Source of the DNA: Campylobacteraceae bacterium
GTDB taxonomy: Bacteria; Campylobacterota; Campylobacteria; Campylobacterales; Arcobacteraceae
Assembly: GCA_013215945.1 (NCBI GenBank)
Contig: JABSOM010000009.1
Location: 62,001 to 126,000, forward strand
DNA: 64,000 bases
Direction of reading: 5' to 3'
Notes under the pieces: generated by a model
Seen by the model: only the letters and a program-made list of their open reading frames with translations
Databases searched by the model: none
Told to the model about the DNA's origin: nothing
Shown here: positions 63,769 to 64,000 of the stretch, one piece after another
How the letters are laid out: each line of letters opens with the position of its first letter
How positions within the stretch are numbered: position 1 is the stretch's first letter
Program-made: the position numbers and the translations under genes

Positions 63769-64000
63769 TAATTTTCCTCTAAAACAATTTTATAGCCAAT
63801 ACCAGAAACATTTTTAATGACATTTTTTGTAATCTTTTTTCTAATATCTTTTACAATAGAACGAATAGCATCTTCACTCATTATTCCATCCCAAATTGAA
63901 TTTGACAATTCAGAATATGAGACTACTCTGTCATGATTAATAAGTAACATTTTAAGAAAAACATGTTCTTTTTTAGAAAGAAATATTTGCTCCTTAAATA
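63768..64000 (-). CDS. OmpR/PhoB-type response regulator, 3' end
   Basis: The frame is open to the right window edge and continues upstream of it, so only the C-terminal ~77 residues are visible. They read FKEQIFLSKKEHVFLKMLL followed by INHDRVVSYSELSNSIWDGIMSEDAIRSIVKDIRKKI and IKNVSGIGYKIVLEEN. This is the winged-helix DNA-binding domain of OmpR/PhoB regulators, with the expected 'L(T)..E...L..L' start and RGxGY-like end (SGIGYKI). The receiver domain lies outside the window. It is coupled to the downstream histidine kinase. Confidence 0.9.
   Translation of the reverse strand, partial: FKEQIFLSKKEHVFLKMLLINHDRVVSYSELSNSIWDGIMSEDAIRSIVKDIRKKITKNVIKNVSGIGYKIVLEEN

Overview
The window is an AT-rich, densely packed bacterial chromosome segment with Lys/Glu/Ile/Asn-rich proteins. 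Its gene content points to Campylobacterota, most likely the Arcobacter group (Arcobacteraceae). Evidence is the short (about 115 kDa) NAD-glutamate dehydrogenase, Entner-Doudoroff genes, a split Aer-type PAS/MCP pair, several c-di-GMP and histidine-kinase proteins, and near-absence of strong -35 promoters. This assignment is inferred from gene content, with no database search. No prophage, insertion sequence, CRISPR array or rRNA operon was seen. One tRNA gene, tRNA-Val(GAC), lies at 22657-22731.

Layout. 1-7125: the tail of a CNNM/CorC-type CBS protein, an unrecognised protein, pdxH, an AraC regulator divergent from a Gate-domain membrane protein, an ankyrin protein, a DTW-domain tRNA modification enzyme, an EamA transporter, and a protein with a possible nuclease-like segment. 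7334-18738: a ClC transporter, a CvpA-like membrane protein, an RlmI-like methyltransferase, a TSUP permease, a DUF3050 protein, an RNase H, a LysE exporter with two small membrane proteins, a DCC thiol protein with prolyl aminopeptidase, a lipoprotein, a TraB/GumN protein, an unknown membrane protein and mutY. 18906-22446: a response regulator with DUF3369 and HD-GYP domains, divergent from a histidine kinase with an HBM-like periplasmic sensor.

22879-29942 is the most distinctive block: a DUF4198 protein divergent from feoA-feoB, a small periplasmic protein, a 50-residue Cys-rich membrane protein, an ABC ATPase and a large permease with an extracytoplasmic domain. Genes from feoA onward overlap or nearly touch, and a good Fur-box candidate precedes feoA. 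They look like one iron-controlled ferrous-iron unit with poorly described accessory parts. 30029-35744 holds upper Entner-Doudoroff genes (zwf, pgl, edd, pgi), but eda and a glucokinase gene are absent here.

36186-51869: a dCache-like GGDEF cyclase, guaA, nhaD, nadB preceded by a previously hidden LptM-like small lipoprotein gene, a DUF721 protein, a YgjP-like metallopeptidase, an aspartate aminotransferase, a CDF metal exporter, an ABC-F ATPase, a YqeY protein, a second GGDEF cyclase, and the PAS/MCP pair. 51934-64000: metE, two small ORFs of differing credibility, an AraC regulator convergent with an iron-dependent alcohol dehydrogenase (a YqhC/YqhD-like pair), NAD-glutamate dehydrogenase, a chromate transporter, and a 7TM-sensor histidine kinase with the 3' end of its response regulator running off the window.

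Genome style: many convergent genes share a hairpin lying across or between their stop codons, and several operon junctions reuse one base (TAGTG, TAATG) or overlap as ATGA, implying translational coupling.
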